Source: JBMTVN01 sp046047235
GTDB taxonomy: Bacteria; Verrucomicrobiota; Verrucomicrobiia; Limisphaerales; JAHDYP01
Assembly (NCBI GenBank): GCA_046047235.1
Contig: JBJOII010000098.1
Coordinates: forward strand, 1-23,093
Direction of reading: 5' to 3'
Length of the DNA stretch: 23,093 bases
Position numbers and translations under genes: made by a program
The notes under the pieces: generated by a model
Told to the model about the DNA's origin: nothing
Seen by the model: only the letters and a program-made list of their open reading frames with translations
Databases searched by the model: none
Shown: positions 1-7,433 of the stretch, piece by piece
Layout: every line of letters starts with the position of its first letter
How positions within the stretch are numbered: the stretch's first letter is position 1

Positions 1-1011
1 CACCTCCAGCACCAATGCTTCCTGCAAGTTCGTCTCCAGCAACCGCTGGGTCCTCGACAACATCTGCACGTTCTCATACGCCTTCGCCGAATCACACCGC
101 CCCGCCAATACCTCCGTAGAACCGGCCAACTCTGGCAACGCCAGCAAATCAGCACCCCCTCCCAGAGTCCTCACCCAGACATCACGAAACAACCATTGCA
201 ACCCGGTCAGGTAATCCGCCCGCAATCTCCGATACTCCGCTTCCACTGCCGCCTTCAGCTCAGCCTCCCACTTGTCCCGTAACTTGGGCTCCACATCCTC
301 CTGCTGCTCCAACGGAGAACGCTCCCTCAAGACTCCCTCCACTCTCGAACGCACCGCAGCCAACTCCTCCAGCCAACCACCCAAAATCTCATACCGCACC
401 AACAACCCCGCACCCGCACGCCCCAACCCGCCAGCAAACCCGGTCAACCACCCCCTCACTGCGTCCGGCAATCGCCGCTCATCCCCCCCAAACCGCAAAA
501 ATAAACACCTCGACCGAATCGTCTCCAAAAGGTTCTGCGACTGCGTCGAAAGCAAAATCACCACGGAATTGCCCGGAGGTTCCTCCAACGTCTTCAAAAA
601 AGCGTTCGCCGCCTGCACGTTCATCCGGTCCGCATCCACCAAAACCGCCACCTTCGCCCGCGCCTCCGTCGGCTTCAAACTCACCCGATGCAACACCTCC
701 CGTATCTGATCAATCAGTATCACCCGACTCTTCGACTCCGGCCGCACCCACAACACATCCGGATGACCACCCGCATCAATCCGACGACACGAAGAACACC
801 GGTCACAACTATCCATCGCCCCCTCCGCTCCACCCCTCCCCACCGGGTTCTCCTCGCAATTGATGACTTTGGCCAGGTTGCGGGCAACCGACTCCAGCAA
901 ATCCAAATCCTCACCCCCAAAAAGATAGGCATGCCCCAATCGACCACGCCCCAGGCTGCGCTGCAGCAACTCCACCCCACGATGCTGGTCCTGATACTCG
1001 CTCAATGCCAT
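1..1011 (-). CDS. holB: DNA polymerase III subunit delta' (3' end cut by window edge)
   Basis: This is the delta' subunit of the clamp loader, which helps load the sliding clamp at replication forks. The frame is open from the ATG at 1011 to base 1, so 337 codons are visible and the stop lies outside. Residues C52, C69, C72 and C75 form the family's four-cysteine zinc site (CDRCSSC). The stretch ILIDQIREV (99-107) and the motif NAFLKTLEEPP (136-146) followed by TIRSRC (164-169) are hallmarks of delta'/gamma-type AAA+ clamp-loader subunits. No Walker A loop is visible near residues 25-45 (HAYLFGVEDLD), as expected for delta', which does not hydrolyse ATP. The start is 31 bp beyond the cstA stop, so the two genes may be cotranscribed. 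There is no clear Shine-Dalgarno sequence, and an earlier alternative start is possible because the frame stays open upstream. Family assignment is firm. Confidence 0.93.
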   Translation of the reverse strand, partial: MALSEYQDQHRGVELLQRSLGRGRLGHAYLFGGEDLDLLESVARNLAKVINCEENPVGRGGAEGAMDSCDRCSSCRRIDAGGHPDVLWVRPESKSRVILIDQIREVLHRVSLKPTEARAKVAVLVDADRMNVQAANAFLKTLEEPPGNSVVILLSTQSQNLLETIRSRCLFLRFGGDERRLPDAVRGWLTGFAGGLGRAGAGLLVRYEILGGWLEELAAVRSRVEGVLRERSPLEQQEDVEPKLRDKWEAELKAAVEAEYRRLRADYLTGLQWLFRDVWVRTLGGGADLLALPELAGSTEVLAGRCDSAKAYENVQMLSRTQRLLETNLQEALVLEV

Positions 1012-1013
1012 GG

Positions 1014-1026
1014 CCCGCTTGTAACC
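1014..1026 (-). other. 13-nt leader shared with the ABC exporter gene
   Basis: On the minus strand GGTTACAAGCGGG ends exactly two bases before the holB ATG. The same 13 bases sit at the same two-base distance before the ABC exporter ATG (13417-13429). The match is read directly from the sequence; any role in translation or transcription is unknown. Confidence 0.5.
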
Positions 1027-1042
1027 AAAACCCCCACCCAAG

Positions 1043-2896
1043 TCACAGCGAATCTGCCCCACGCTCCAAAACCCCCTTCACCCGCGGAAAAAGCAAAACA
1101 GCCTCCACAACCATCCAGACCTCCAAAAGTATCGTCGCCACCCCCACTCCCACCAGCAGCCACTTGCCATCCGCAATCCACCCCGCCCCCCCGGCACCAC
1201 TCCCCACCATCTGCAAAACCATCGCCCACGGCGGCATCACCAACATGAAAACCATCGGCACCACGATAAACCAAACCGCACCCCCACGCCGCCAGAGATA
1301 AAAACTGACCACCAGAAAAGACAGCCCCCCCAACAATTGATTGGTCGCCCCAAACAACGGCCAAAGCAATAACCCACCCTTGCCCGCATTCGCCAATGTC
1401 CACTCCTGCCCCGCCGGAGGAACAGCCGCCACCATCGCCGCCAAAACCACCGCAACCACAGTCGCCCCATGCTTGTCCTCCAACCACCCCCAAACTCCCC
1501 GAACACGAGCCTCCCCCACCCCCGCCAGCCCCGCCCCGCCCAAGGCCCTCGCCAGTTCCTGCACCACATACCGCTGCAGCCGACACGCCGTATCCATCGT
1601 GGTCCCCGCAAAGCTCGCCACCAATACCCCCATCAACGCCACCGCCACCCGACCGTCAATCCCCATCGCCCGCAGAAAATTCGCCGACCCATCCACAAAG
1701 GCCCCCACCACCGCCCGCAACGCCCCCGCATCGGCCCAGGAGGTATATCTGGCCGCCCACGCCTCCTGCCCCAACAAGATCTCCCCACCCTGACTCACCC
1801 CCAAACCCAACCCCGCTGCACACGCCGCAATCACCAAAACCGCCAAAAAACCCTCCAGTAACATCGCCCCATACCCCACCATCCGCGCATCCGTCTCACA
1901 CCTCAACTGCTTGCTGCTCGTCCCGCTGCTCACTAAACAGTGAAACCCGCTGATAGCCCCGCACGCCACGGTGATAAATAAAAACGGAAAGACCATCGGC
2001 GCACCCTCAGGATGCATCTCCCACATCGGCGCAACCCACCCCAATGCCGGCCGCCCCGCCCCCTCCACCACCGCACCGCCAACGACCGCCGCCACCCCCA
2101 AACCCAATACCACCAGCCCCAATGCACTGATCAATTGCAGGGAATTGATGTAGTCCCGCGGCTGTAACAACATCCACACCGGCAACACGGAAGCCACATA
2201 TGAATATACCAGCAGGATCACCACCCAAGTCCAGGCCTGCCACCCCGCCATCACCGTGTTCCATCTCCCCAGAAATCCGGTATCCCCATAAAACACGCTC
2301 AAATACATCAAGCCCAACGCCGCCAACGATGGCACCAGTAACCCCACCCCCTTCCGATGCAGCCAACCCCCCACCACCACCGCAATCGGCACCTGAATCA
2401 CACAAGGGATAATCGCCGAAGGATACTGCCGGAACACCGAAGCAATCACTAAACCAAAAATCGCCAGCACAATCGTCAGCGCCAAAAACAACACCAGCAA
2501 AAACAACAACCGCACCCGCCGGTTCAACAGCTTCCCCGCAATATCCCCCACGGTCTGGCCCCGATTCCGTAAACTCACCACCAACGCCCCAAAGTCATGC
2601 ACCGCACCAATAAACACCGAACCCAACAACACCCATAACAGCGCCGGCAACCATCCCCACATCACCGCAATCGCCGGCCCCACAATCGGCCCCGTCCCGG
2701 CAATGCTCGTAAAATGATGCCCGAATACCACCGACCGATCAGTCGGCACATAGTCCACCCCATCCTCCAACTCCGCCGACGGACAAACCGCATCCGCCGA
2801 TAATCGAAAAACCTTACGCCCCAACCACCGACCATACGTGTGGTAGGCCACCAAAAAACCCAGCCCCGATAAAAGCGCAACGATCAAGGTCTGCAT
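1043..2896 (-). CDS. cstA: CstA-family carbon starvation / pyruvate or peptide transporter
   Basis: A 617-residue polytopic inner-membrane protein of the CstA (carbon starvation A) family, whose studied members take up peptides or pyruvate. The N-terminal signature FGHHFTSIAGTGPIVGPA (58-75) followed by GSVFIGAVHDFGAL (92-105) is diagnostic, and about 14 or more hydrophobic segments follow. A later segment around residues 405-450 (VALMGVLVASFAGTTMDTACRLQRYVVQEL) and the ATNQLLGG motif are also typical. It is shorter than E. coli CstA and BtsT, which are about 700 residues, and closer to the compact forms. The ATG at 2896 starts right at the first membrane segment and has no strong Shine-Dalgarno sequence. 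It is divergent from the DUF3311/symporter pair and 31 bp upstream of holB. The substrate cannot be decided from sequence. Confidence 0.93.
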   Translation of the reverse strand: MQTLIVALLSGLGFLVAYHTYGRWLGRKVFRLSADAVCPSAELEDGVDYVPTDRSVVFGHHFTSIAGTGPIVGPAIAVMWGWLPALLWVLLGSVFIGAVHDFGALVVSLRNRGQTVGDIAGKLLNRRVRLLFLLVLFLALTIVLAIFGLVIASVFRQYPSAIIPCVIQVPIAVVVGGWLHRKGVGLLVPSLAALGLMYLSVFYGDTGFLGRWNTVMAGWQAWTWVVILLVYSYVASVLPVWMLLQPRDYINSLQLISALGLVVLGLGVAAVVGGAVVEGAGRPALGWVAPMWEMHPEGAPMVFPFLFITVACGAISGFHCLVSSGTSSKQLRCETDARMVGYGAMLLEGFLAVLVIAACAAGLGLGVSQGGEILLGQEAWAARYTSWADAGALRAVVGAFVDGSANFLRAMGIDGRVAVALMGVLVASFAGTTMDTACRLQRYVVQELARALGGAGLAGVGEARVRGVWGWLEDKHGATVVAVVLAAMVAAVPPAGQEWTLANAGKGGLLLWPLFGATNQLLGGLSFLVVSFYLWRRGGAVWFIVVPMVFMLVMPPWAMVLQMVGSGAGGAGWIADGKWLLVGVGVATILLEVWMVVEAVLLFPRVKGVLERGADSL

Positions 2897-3128
2897 AGGA
2901 ACGCCGCGACGATAACAAGCATCTCCCCGCCGTCGATACGAAAGCTCCCCTCAACTGCCCCCATGCCTACAGTGGCGAGTTACACGAACCCAACCAACCG
3001 CCCCCAACCAGGGTCTTAACCCTCCCCTGCCACAAATCCCGACGACATCACATTTACTACGTGTAAGTATTATTTTTCTTTGCATTGCCCCAAAACCTGC
3101 GGAATAGTCTGCGCCGTCCTGTCCTGCC
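2897..3128. other. Divergent intergenic region, cstA / DUF3311
   Basis: This 232-bp region is the longest gene-free stretch in the window and must hold the promoters for both outward-reading units. A short AT-rich patch at about 3048-3085, with TATTAT near 3068, is the only compositional cue. No convincing -35/-10 pair or clear operator was found, and no conserved small gene or RNA was recognised. Confidence 0.5.
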
Positions 3129-3407
3129 ATGAGCGACACCCCACAACATCCCAAACTGGTCTGGGCAGCAGTAATCCTGCTTGCCCTCCTCCACCACGAC
3201 TTCTGGTGGTGGGATAGCCGCACTCTCGTCCTCGGTTTCCTGCCCGTAGGCCTCGCCTACCACGCCGTATTCTCCCTCGCCGCCGGCCTGCTCTGGGCAG
3301 CCGCATGCCGATGGGCCTGGCCAGCCCACATCGAAGAATGGGCCGACCGCACAGACTCCAACTCCCTCCATCCCTCCAATTCCTCCAACCCTGCCTCCAA
3401 GTCATGA
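3129..3407 (+). CDS. DUF3311-type small membrane protein, symporter partner
   Basis: A 92-residue membrane protein with two predicted transmembrane helices (about residues 9-24 and 32-60) separated by a tryptophan-rich stretch, HHDFWWWD (22-29). The pattern and its position directly before a sodium:solute symporter match DUF3311 proteins, which accompany such transporters and are thought to be small accessory subunits. Its TGA stop (3405-3407) overlaps the symporter ATG (3404-3406) as ATGA, a standard arrangement for translational coupling. The last 17 or so residues (DSNSLHPSNSSNPASKS) are low-complexity and encoded by a pyrimidine-rich tract built of repeated CTCCA-like units (about 3357-3400), so the tail may be repeat-derived. 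No good Shine-Dalgarno sequence precedes the ATG. The family call rests on pattern and context and is fairly secure. Confidence 0.8.
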   Translation: MSDTPQHPKLVWAAVILLALLHHDFWWWDSRTLVLGFLPVGLAYHAVFSLAAGLLWAAACRWAWPAHIEEWADRTDSNSLHPSNSSNPASKS

Positions 3408-4981
3408 CTGAACCCGCCTCCACCCTGCCCCTGTTCGTCATCGCAGGTTACCTATGCCTGCTCCTCGGCCTCGGCTTCGTCAGCAGCCGCTTCTTTAAGG
3501 GCACCAGCGCCGACTACTTCGTCGTCAGCCGTTCCATCGGGCCCTTCCTCCTCCTCATGTCCATCTTCGGCACAACCATGACCGGCTTCGCCCTAGTCGG
3601 TTCCACCGGAAAAGCCTACACCTCCGGAATCGGCGTATACGGTCTCATGGCCTCCTGGTCCGGCCTCGTCCACTCCGCCGTCTTCTTCCTCGTAGGTATC
3701 CGGCTCTGGGCCATCGGGAAACGCCACGGCTACGTCACCCAATGCGAATACTTCCGCGACCGCTTCGAATCCCCCTCCCTCGGCTATATCCTCTTCCCCA
3801 TCCTGGTCCTGCTCGTCATCCCCTACCTCCTCGTCGGTGTCATCGCCGCCGGCAAGTTCATCCAGTCCACCACCGCAGGCATGTTCCCCGACCTCTTCCA
3901 AATGCCTCCCCTCCCCAACGGAAAACCCCACCCGCTCCACGGCGGCATCGCCCCCTGGCTCGGTAGCCTCGTCATCTGCGTCATCGTCCTGGCCTACGTC
4001 TTCCTCGGAGGACTCCGCGGCGCCGTCTGGGCCAACACCTTCCAAACCGCCGTCTTCATGATCACAGGCATAATCGCCTTCTGGATGATCTCCTCCCGCC
4101 TCGGCGGCCTCCAGGCCGCCTCCAATCTGGTCCTCAACGACGAAACCTACGGAGCACAACGCCTGGCCCGCGAAGGGCTCATCGGCCACGGCCAGTTCCT
4201 CTCCTACTGCCTCATCCCCCTCTCGGTCGGCATGTTTCCCCACCTCTTCCAACACTGGCTCACTGCCAAAAACGCCAAAAGCTTCCGCCTCACGGTCGTC
4301 GCCCACCCCATCTTCATCATGATCGTCTGGGTGCCCTGCATCCTCATCGGAATCTGGGCCGCCGCCAAAATCGGAGGCGGAGCCAACCCCAACGCCGTGC
4401 TCGGACGCATGGTCGGCCAACTGGTCCACTCCCCCATCCTCAGCGGCCTCGTCGGCGCCGGTGTCCTCGCCGCCATCATGTCCAGCCTCGACTCCCAGTT
4501 CATGTGCCTCGGAACCATGTTCACCAGTGACATCGTCGTGCGCCTCTTCGGTAAACAACGCTTCTCCGATGAACAAAAAATCCTCCTCGCCCGCGTGTTC
4601 ATCGTCCTGGTCGTCACTGTCACCTACCTGCTCGCGCTCTGGCTCAAAGACAGCGCCCACGTGTTCGACCTCGGCGTCTGGTGCTTCACCGGCTTCGCCA
4701 GCCTCTTCCCCGTCGTCTTCGCCTCAGTCTACTGGCGACGCACCACCCTCCCCGGCGTCATGGCCTCCATCCTCGCCACCGTAGTCACCTGGTGCATCCT
4801 CTTCTACCGCGATATCGCCATGAAAAAGGCCGCTACAGGCGCAGGTGAAGATGAACTGCTCATCGCCGGCCTCATGCCCGTAGCCTTCATCTTCGCCGTC
4901 GCAGCCGTCAGTCTCGTGGTGGTCTCCCTCCTAACCCGCCCCCCCTCCAAACAAACCGTCGACAAATTCTTCATCAACTAA
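3404..4981 (+). CDS. Sodium:solute symporter (SSS) family transporter
   Basis: A 525-residue inner-membrane transporter with about 13 hydrophobic segments. It begins MTEPASTLPLFVIAGYL, followed by the SSS pattern SADYFVVSRSIGPFLLLMS (35-53). It carries the family's conserved AYVFLGGLRGAVWANTFQT segment in the middle and GVLAAIMSSLDSQFM in the second half, typical of sodium-coupled carriers such as PutP, PanF and MctP. The frame is open further upstream, but the start at 3404 is preferred because it gives the ATGA overlap with the DUF3311 gene and begins directly before the first membrane helix. DUF3311-linked SSS proteins include monocarboxylate carriers (MctP type), so uptake of pyruvate, lactate or similar acids is plausible, but the substrate is inference. 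It ends 23 bp before the convergent NhaC gene. Confidence 0.9.
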   Translation: MTEPASTLPLFVIAGYLCLLLGLGFVSSRFFKGTSADYFVVSRSIGPFLLLMSIFGTTMTGFALVGSTGKAYTSGIGVYGLMASWSGLVHSAVFFLVGIRLWAIGKRHGYVTQCEYFRDRFESPSLGYILFPILVLLVIPYLLVGVIAAGKFIQSTTAGMFPDLFQMPPLPNGKPHPLHGGIAPWLGSLVICVIVLAYVFLGGLRGAVWANTFQTAVFMITGIIAFWMISSRLGGLQAASNLVLNDETYGAQRLAREGLIGHGQFLSYCLIPLSVGMFPHLFQHWLTAKNAKSFRLTVVAHPIFIMIVWVPCILIGIWAAAKIGGGANPNAVLGRMVGQLVHSPILSGLVGAGVLAAIMSSLDSQFMCLGTMFTSDIVVRLFGKQRFSDEQKILLARVFIVLVVTVTYLLALWLKDSAHVFDLGVWCFTGFASLFPVVFASVYWRRTTLPGVMASILATVVTWCILFYRDIAMKKAATGAGEDELLIAGLMPVAFIFAVAAVSLVVVSLLTRPPSKQTVDKFFIN

Positions 4982-4999
4982 TCCGCCAACCGCACCCCT

Positions 5000-5037
5000 A
5001 CTCTCTACTCTCTCCCCTCTACTCTCTCCCCTCTACT
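5000..5037. repeat. Tandem 7/14-bp pyrimidine repeat across the nhaC 3' end
   Basis: On the plus strand the adenines at 5000, 5007, 5021 and 5035 mark one 7-bp unit (CTCTCTA-like) and then two 14-bp units (CTCTCTCCCCTCTA). The tract fills part of the gap between two convergent genes and enters the antiporter gene, where it encodes the last residues and the stop codon (C-terminal RGERVEGRE). Confidence 0.8.
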
Positions 5038-6645
5038 GACAGCGGGTCGCCCCACGAACCGCACCACGCCCCAGCATACTGCCCCCCCCGCCGGCAAAAG
5101 CAACCAGCCCGACCAACCCCACCCGGCTGGCACATAACCAAAAAGTAACGCCACCACCGCCGCAAGCATCGCATACGGCAGCTGGGTGCGGACATGCTCC
5201 ATCACGTCACACTCACAGCTGAAAGCCGAGACAATCGTGGTGTCACTAATCGGTGAACAGTGATCCCCAAAAACCGCACCGGCTAAAACGGCCCCGATCG
5301 TCGGCACCAAAAGCTGCGCATGCGGACCTCCCCCAACACTCACCGCCACGGGTACCGCCAACGGCATGACAATCGCCATCGTGCCCCACGAGGTTCCCGT
5401 GCTAAATGACACCACCGCCGCCAGAAGAAAAACCGCCGCTGGCAACCAACCCGACGAGATCCCGGCTCCCATCAACCCAACCAAAAAATCAGCCGCCTTC
5501 AGCTCCTTCAAAACCGAGTTCAATTGCCAGGCCAACACCAAAATCAGCGTCGGCAAAAACATGTGCTGCATGCCCCGCATAAACGCCTGAATCCCGCCCC
5601 CGGCAACCCCACCACCTCCGCCCACTACATACGGCATCACTAAAGCCACAACGGAGGCCAGAGCCGTCACCAATACAAAGACCCCCGCCGCATCCGCCCG
5701 GCCAAACGCCTCTGCCAACCCCGCCCAACTCAACCCCAGGTCCAGTCCGCCGCCATCCAAAAACAACCCCACAAAAACCCCCACCACCAATACAACCAGC
5801 GGCACCCAAGCCAAGGCGGGCGAAACGCCCCGCCCTGAATCAGTCCTCGGGGCAACATCCCCCACAGCTCCGCTTGCCCCAACCTCACACTCCGCACGCC
5901 ACATCGCCCCCCAGTCGCGCTGCAACCACAGCACCGCAAAGACCACAAACAACATCAGCCAGTTGTAAAATCGATAACCCAAACTCGATACCAGTAAACC
6001 GAAAGGCGACATCCCATCCCCTATCACCACTCCCGACTGCTCGAGCCCCTGCCGTATCACGCTCAACTCATAGGCCACCCATGTGGAAACCAACGCCAAA
6101 CCCGCCACCGGAGCCGAAGTAGCATCCACAATGAACGCCAGCTTCGCCCGCGAAATCCCCGCCCGATCCGCCGCAGGCCGCAGGGTCTTCCCTATCAGCA
6201 TCGCATTCGCCAACCCATCAATGAACAGAAGCAAACCAAAACCAAACACACCCAGCCCCACACCACGCCGACCCCTGCTCCCCCGGAGCAACAACCGCGA
6301 CAAAGCCGCCATCCCTCCACTCACGTTTAAAACCTCTACGAATCCTCCCATCAATAACGTGAAAATGAGCACCCTCAGATTCCATGAATCACCCAACGCC
6401 CCCGTCAATCTCTCCCCCAACAAGTCACGAAATGCCGCCCAGGGATTTCCGCCATGAATCAAGAGCACGCCGCTAAACGCGCCCAGCAACAACGCCACGT
6501 AGATGTCCCGAACCAGGAAAGCCAAAAACACCGCGAGGATACTCGGCCAAATCGCCGCCGCCGACCCCGCCCCGCCCGGACCCCATAGCCAAATGAAGGT
6601 TAAAAAGAAAACTGAACCCGCAACAATCAGCCGACTCCGACTCAT
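5005..6645 (-). CDS. nhaC: NhaC-family Na+/H+ antiporter
   Basis: A 546-residue inner-membrane antiporter of the NhaC family, which exchanges sodium or substrates for protons. Recognisable segments are LLFIDGLANAMLIGKTLRP and DATSAPVAGLALVSTWVAYELS in the first half, STGTSWGTMAIVMPLAVPVA in the second half, and the family hallmark GDHCSPISDTTIVSAFSCECDVMEHVRTQLPYAM cut here as GDHCSPISDTTIVSAF. About 11-12 hydrophobic segments are visible. The frame extends upstream to 6738, but the ATG at 6645 overlaps the TGA of the methyltransferase gene as ATGA, which strongly favours it. Its C-terminal tail (SRGERVEGRE) is encoded by a short tandem repeat. The physiological substrate (Na+/H+, or an amino- or organic-acid exchange) cannot be read from sequence; the tight coupling to a methyltransferase gene is unusual for a housekeeping antiporter. 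Confidence 0.9.
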   Translation of the reverse strand: MSRSRLIVAGSVFFLTFIWLWGPGGAGSAAAIWPSILAVFLAFLVRDIYVALLLGAFSGVLLIHGGNPWAAFRDLLGERLTGALGDSWNLRVLIFTLLMGGFVEVLNVSGGMAALSRLLLRGSRGRRGVGLGVFGFGLLLFIDGLANAMLIGKTLRPAADRAGISRAKLAFIVDATSAPVAGLALVSTWVAYELSVIRQGLEQSGVVIGDGMSPFGLLVSSLGYRFYNWLMLFVVFAVLWLQRDWGAMWRAECEVGASGAVGDVAPRTDSGRGVSPALAWVPLVVLVVGVFVGLFLDGGGLDLGLSWAGLAEAFGRADAAGVFVLVTALASVVALVMPYVVGGGGGVAGGGIQAFMRGMQHMFLPTLILVLAWQLNSVLKELKAADFLVGLMGAGISSGWLPAAVFLLAAVVSFSTGTSWGTMAIVMPLAVPVAVSVGGGPHAQLLVPTIGAVLAGAVFGDHCSPISDTTIVSAFSCECDVMEHVRTQLPYAMLAAVVALLFGYVPAGWGWSGWLLLPAGGAVCWGVVRFVGRPAVSRGERVEGRE

Positions 6646-7406
6646 CGCCGTATCCAAACAGTCCCTAACGCCACACTCCATTGGAATTTTCGCGAATGCT
6701 CGCGTATCAAAAACGGCAGATCCCTCTCTGCCAGACACTCGAAATCACCCCCAAGCATCCGCCCAAGAGTGTCCCGTGTCCTCACCACATTCCCCTCACG
6801 CTCATACCCACCCAACCACTCTTCCCGCGCTGTATACTCCTCCAACCACGTACACGGAGTAGTGATCAACAACTGCCCCCCGGAACTCACCCGCGCCGCT
6901 AAACCTCGCAACAGCTCCGCCGGACGCGGCAAGCGATCGAGCAAATTGGCCATCAACACGACATCAAAACTCCCGAGATCGCCCCGTAAACCCTGAGCAT
7001 CGCCCTGCTCAAATTGCACGCGACCCCGATCGATCCCCTCAGGCACCCGCGCAACCGCAACCGCTCGAAGATCACCCTCCTCCACAAAGCTGTAATCCAT
7101 GCACCCGTCGCACTGAAGCTGCTTGGCCGCATCAATAAAGCGGTGGGAATAGTCAACCCCCACAACCTCAGCACAGTGCCTCGCCAGCTCGAAACTCGAA
7201 CGACCCACCGCACACCCCAAATCCAATGCCCGCGCACCCACCGCAAGCCGACCCACGTCGAGCAACTCAGAAACACAGCGTGCCGGATAATTCAGGGCCC
7301 CAGCCGGCCCAAAACTCCACGGCAATACCTCCGCATCCTCACCATAGTGAAAAAGCAGATACTCCGACACCGCTCGGTCTGTGTCGTAAAACGAAATAGA
7401 TTCCAT
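6642..7406 (-). CDS. Stand-alone OvoA C-terminal-type methyltransferase (putative 4-mercaptohistidine N1-methyltransferase)
   Basis: A 254-residue soluble class I SAM-dependent methyltransferase. The SAM-binding motif I is LDLGCAVGRSSFELARH (61-77), followed by VVGVDYSHRFIDAA (81-94), GDAQGL (135-140) and FDVVLMANLLDRLP (147-160). The flanking signatures YDTDRAVSEYLLFHYGE (7-23), TWLEEYTAREEWLGGY (186-201) and DLPFLIREHSRKFQWS (229-244) match the C-terminal domain of OvoA, which methylates the imidazole of 4/5-mercaptohistidine in ovothiol synthesis. In OvoA this domain is normally fused to the sulfoxide synthase; here it is a separate protein and no synthase gene is visible in the window. 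It starts 27 bp after the M29-like gene and overlaps the NhaC start by ATGA, so the three are probably cotranscribed. Family recognition is strong; the substrate is inferred and could differ from mercaptohistidine. Confidence 0.85.
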   Translation of the reverse strand: MESISFYDTDRAVSEYLLFHYGEDAEVLPWSFGPAGALNYPARCVSELLDVGRLAVGARALDLGCAVGRSSFELARHCAEVVGVDYSHRFIDAAKQLQCDGCMDYSFVEEGDLRAVAVARVPEGIDRGRVQFEQGDAQGLRGDLGSFDVVLMANLLDRLPRPAELLRGLAARVSSGGQLLITTPCTWLEEYTAREEWLGGYEREGNVVRTRDTLGRMLGGDFECLAERDLPFLIREHSRKFQWSVALGTVWIRR

Positions 7407-7433
7407 GGAGAATCCCCAGACGAACCGCCGCGA

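Noticed and set aside
1002..1586. Glycine-rich open frames on the minus strand inside the cstA region, and proline-rich ones on the plus strand
   Set aside because: They are out-of-frame shadows of cstA caused by the strong C/G skew; none has a plausible domain.
3593..4660. Long minus-strand open frame of 355 codons, very rich in Asp, Glu and Gly
   Set aside because: It lies wholly opposite the sodium:solute symporter gene, which has clear family motifs. The acidic composition is what C-ending codons give when read backwards.
6646..6738. Upstream extension of the NhaC gene to 6738
   Set aside because: The extension overlaps the methyltransferase coding region and has no membrane or signal features; the ATGA junction at 6642-6645 explains the start.
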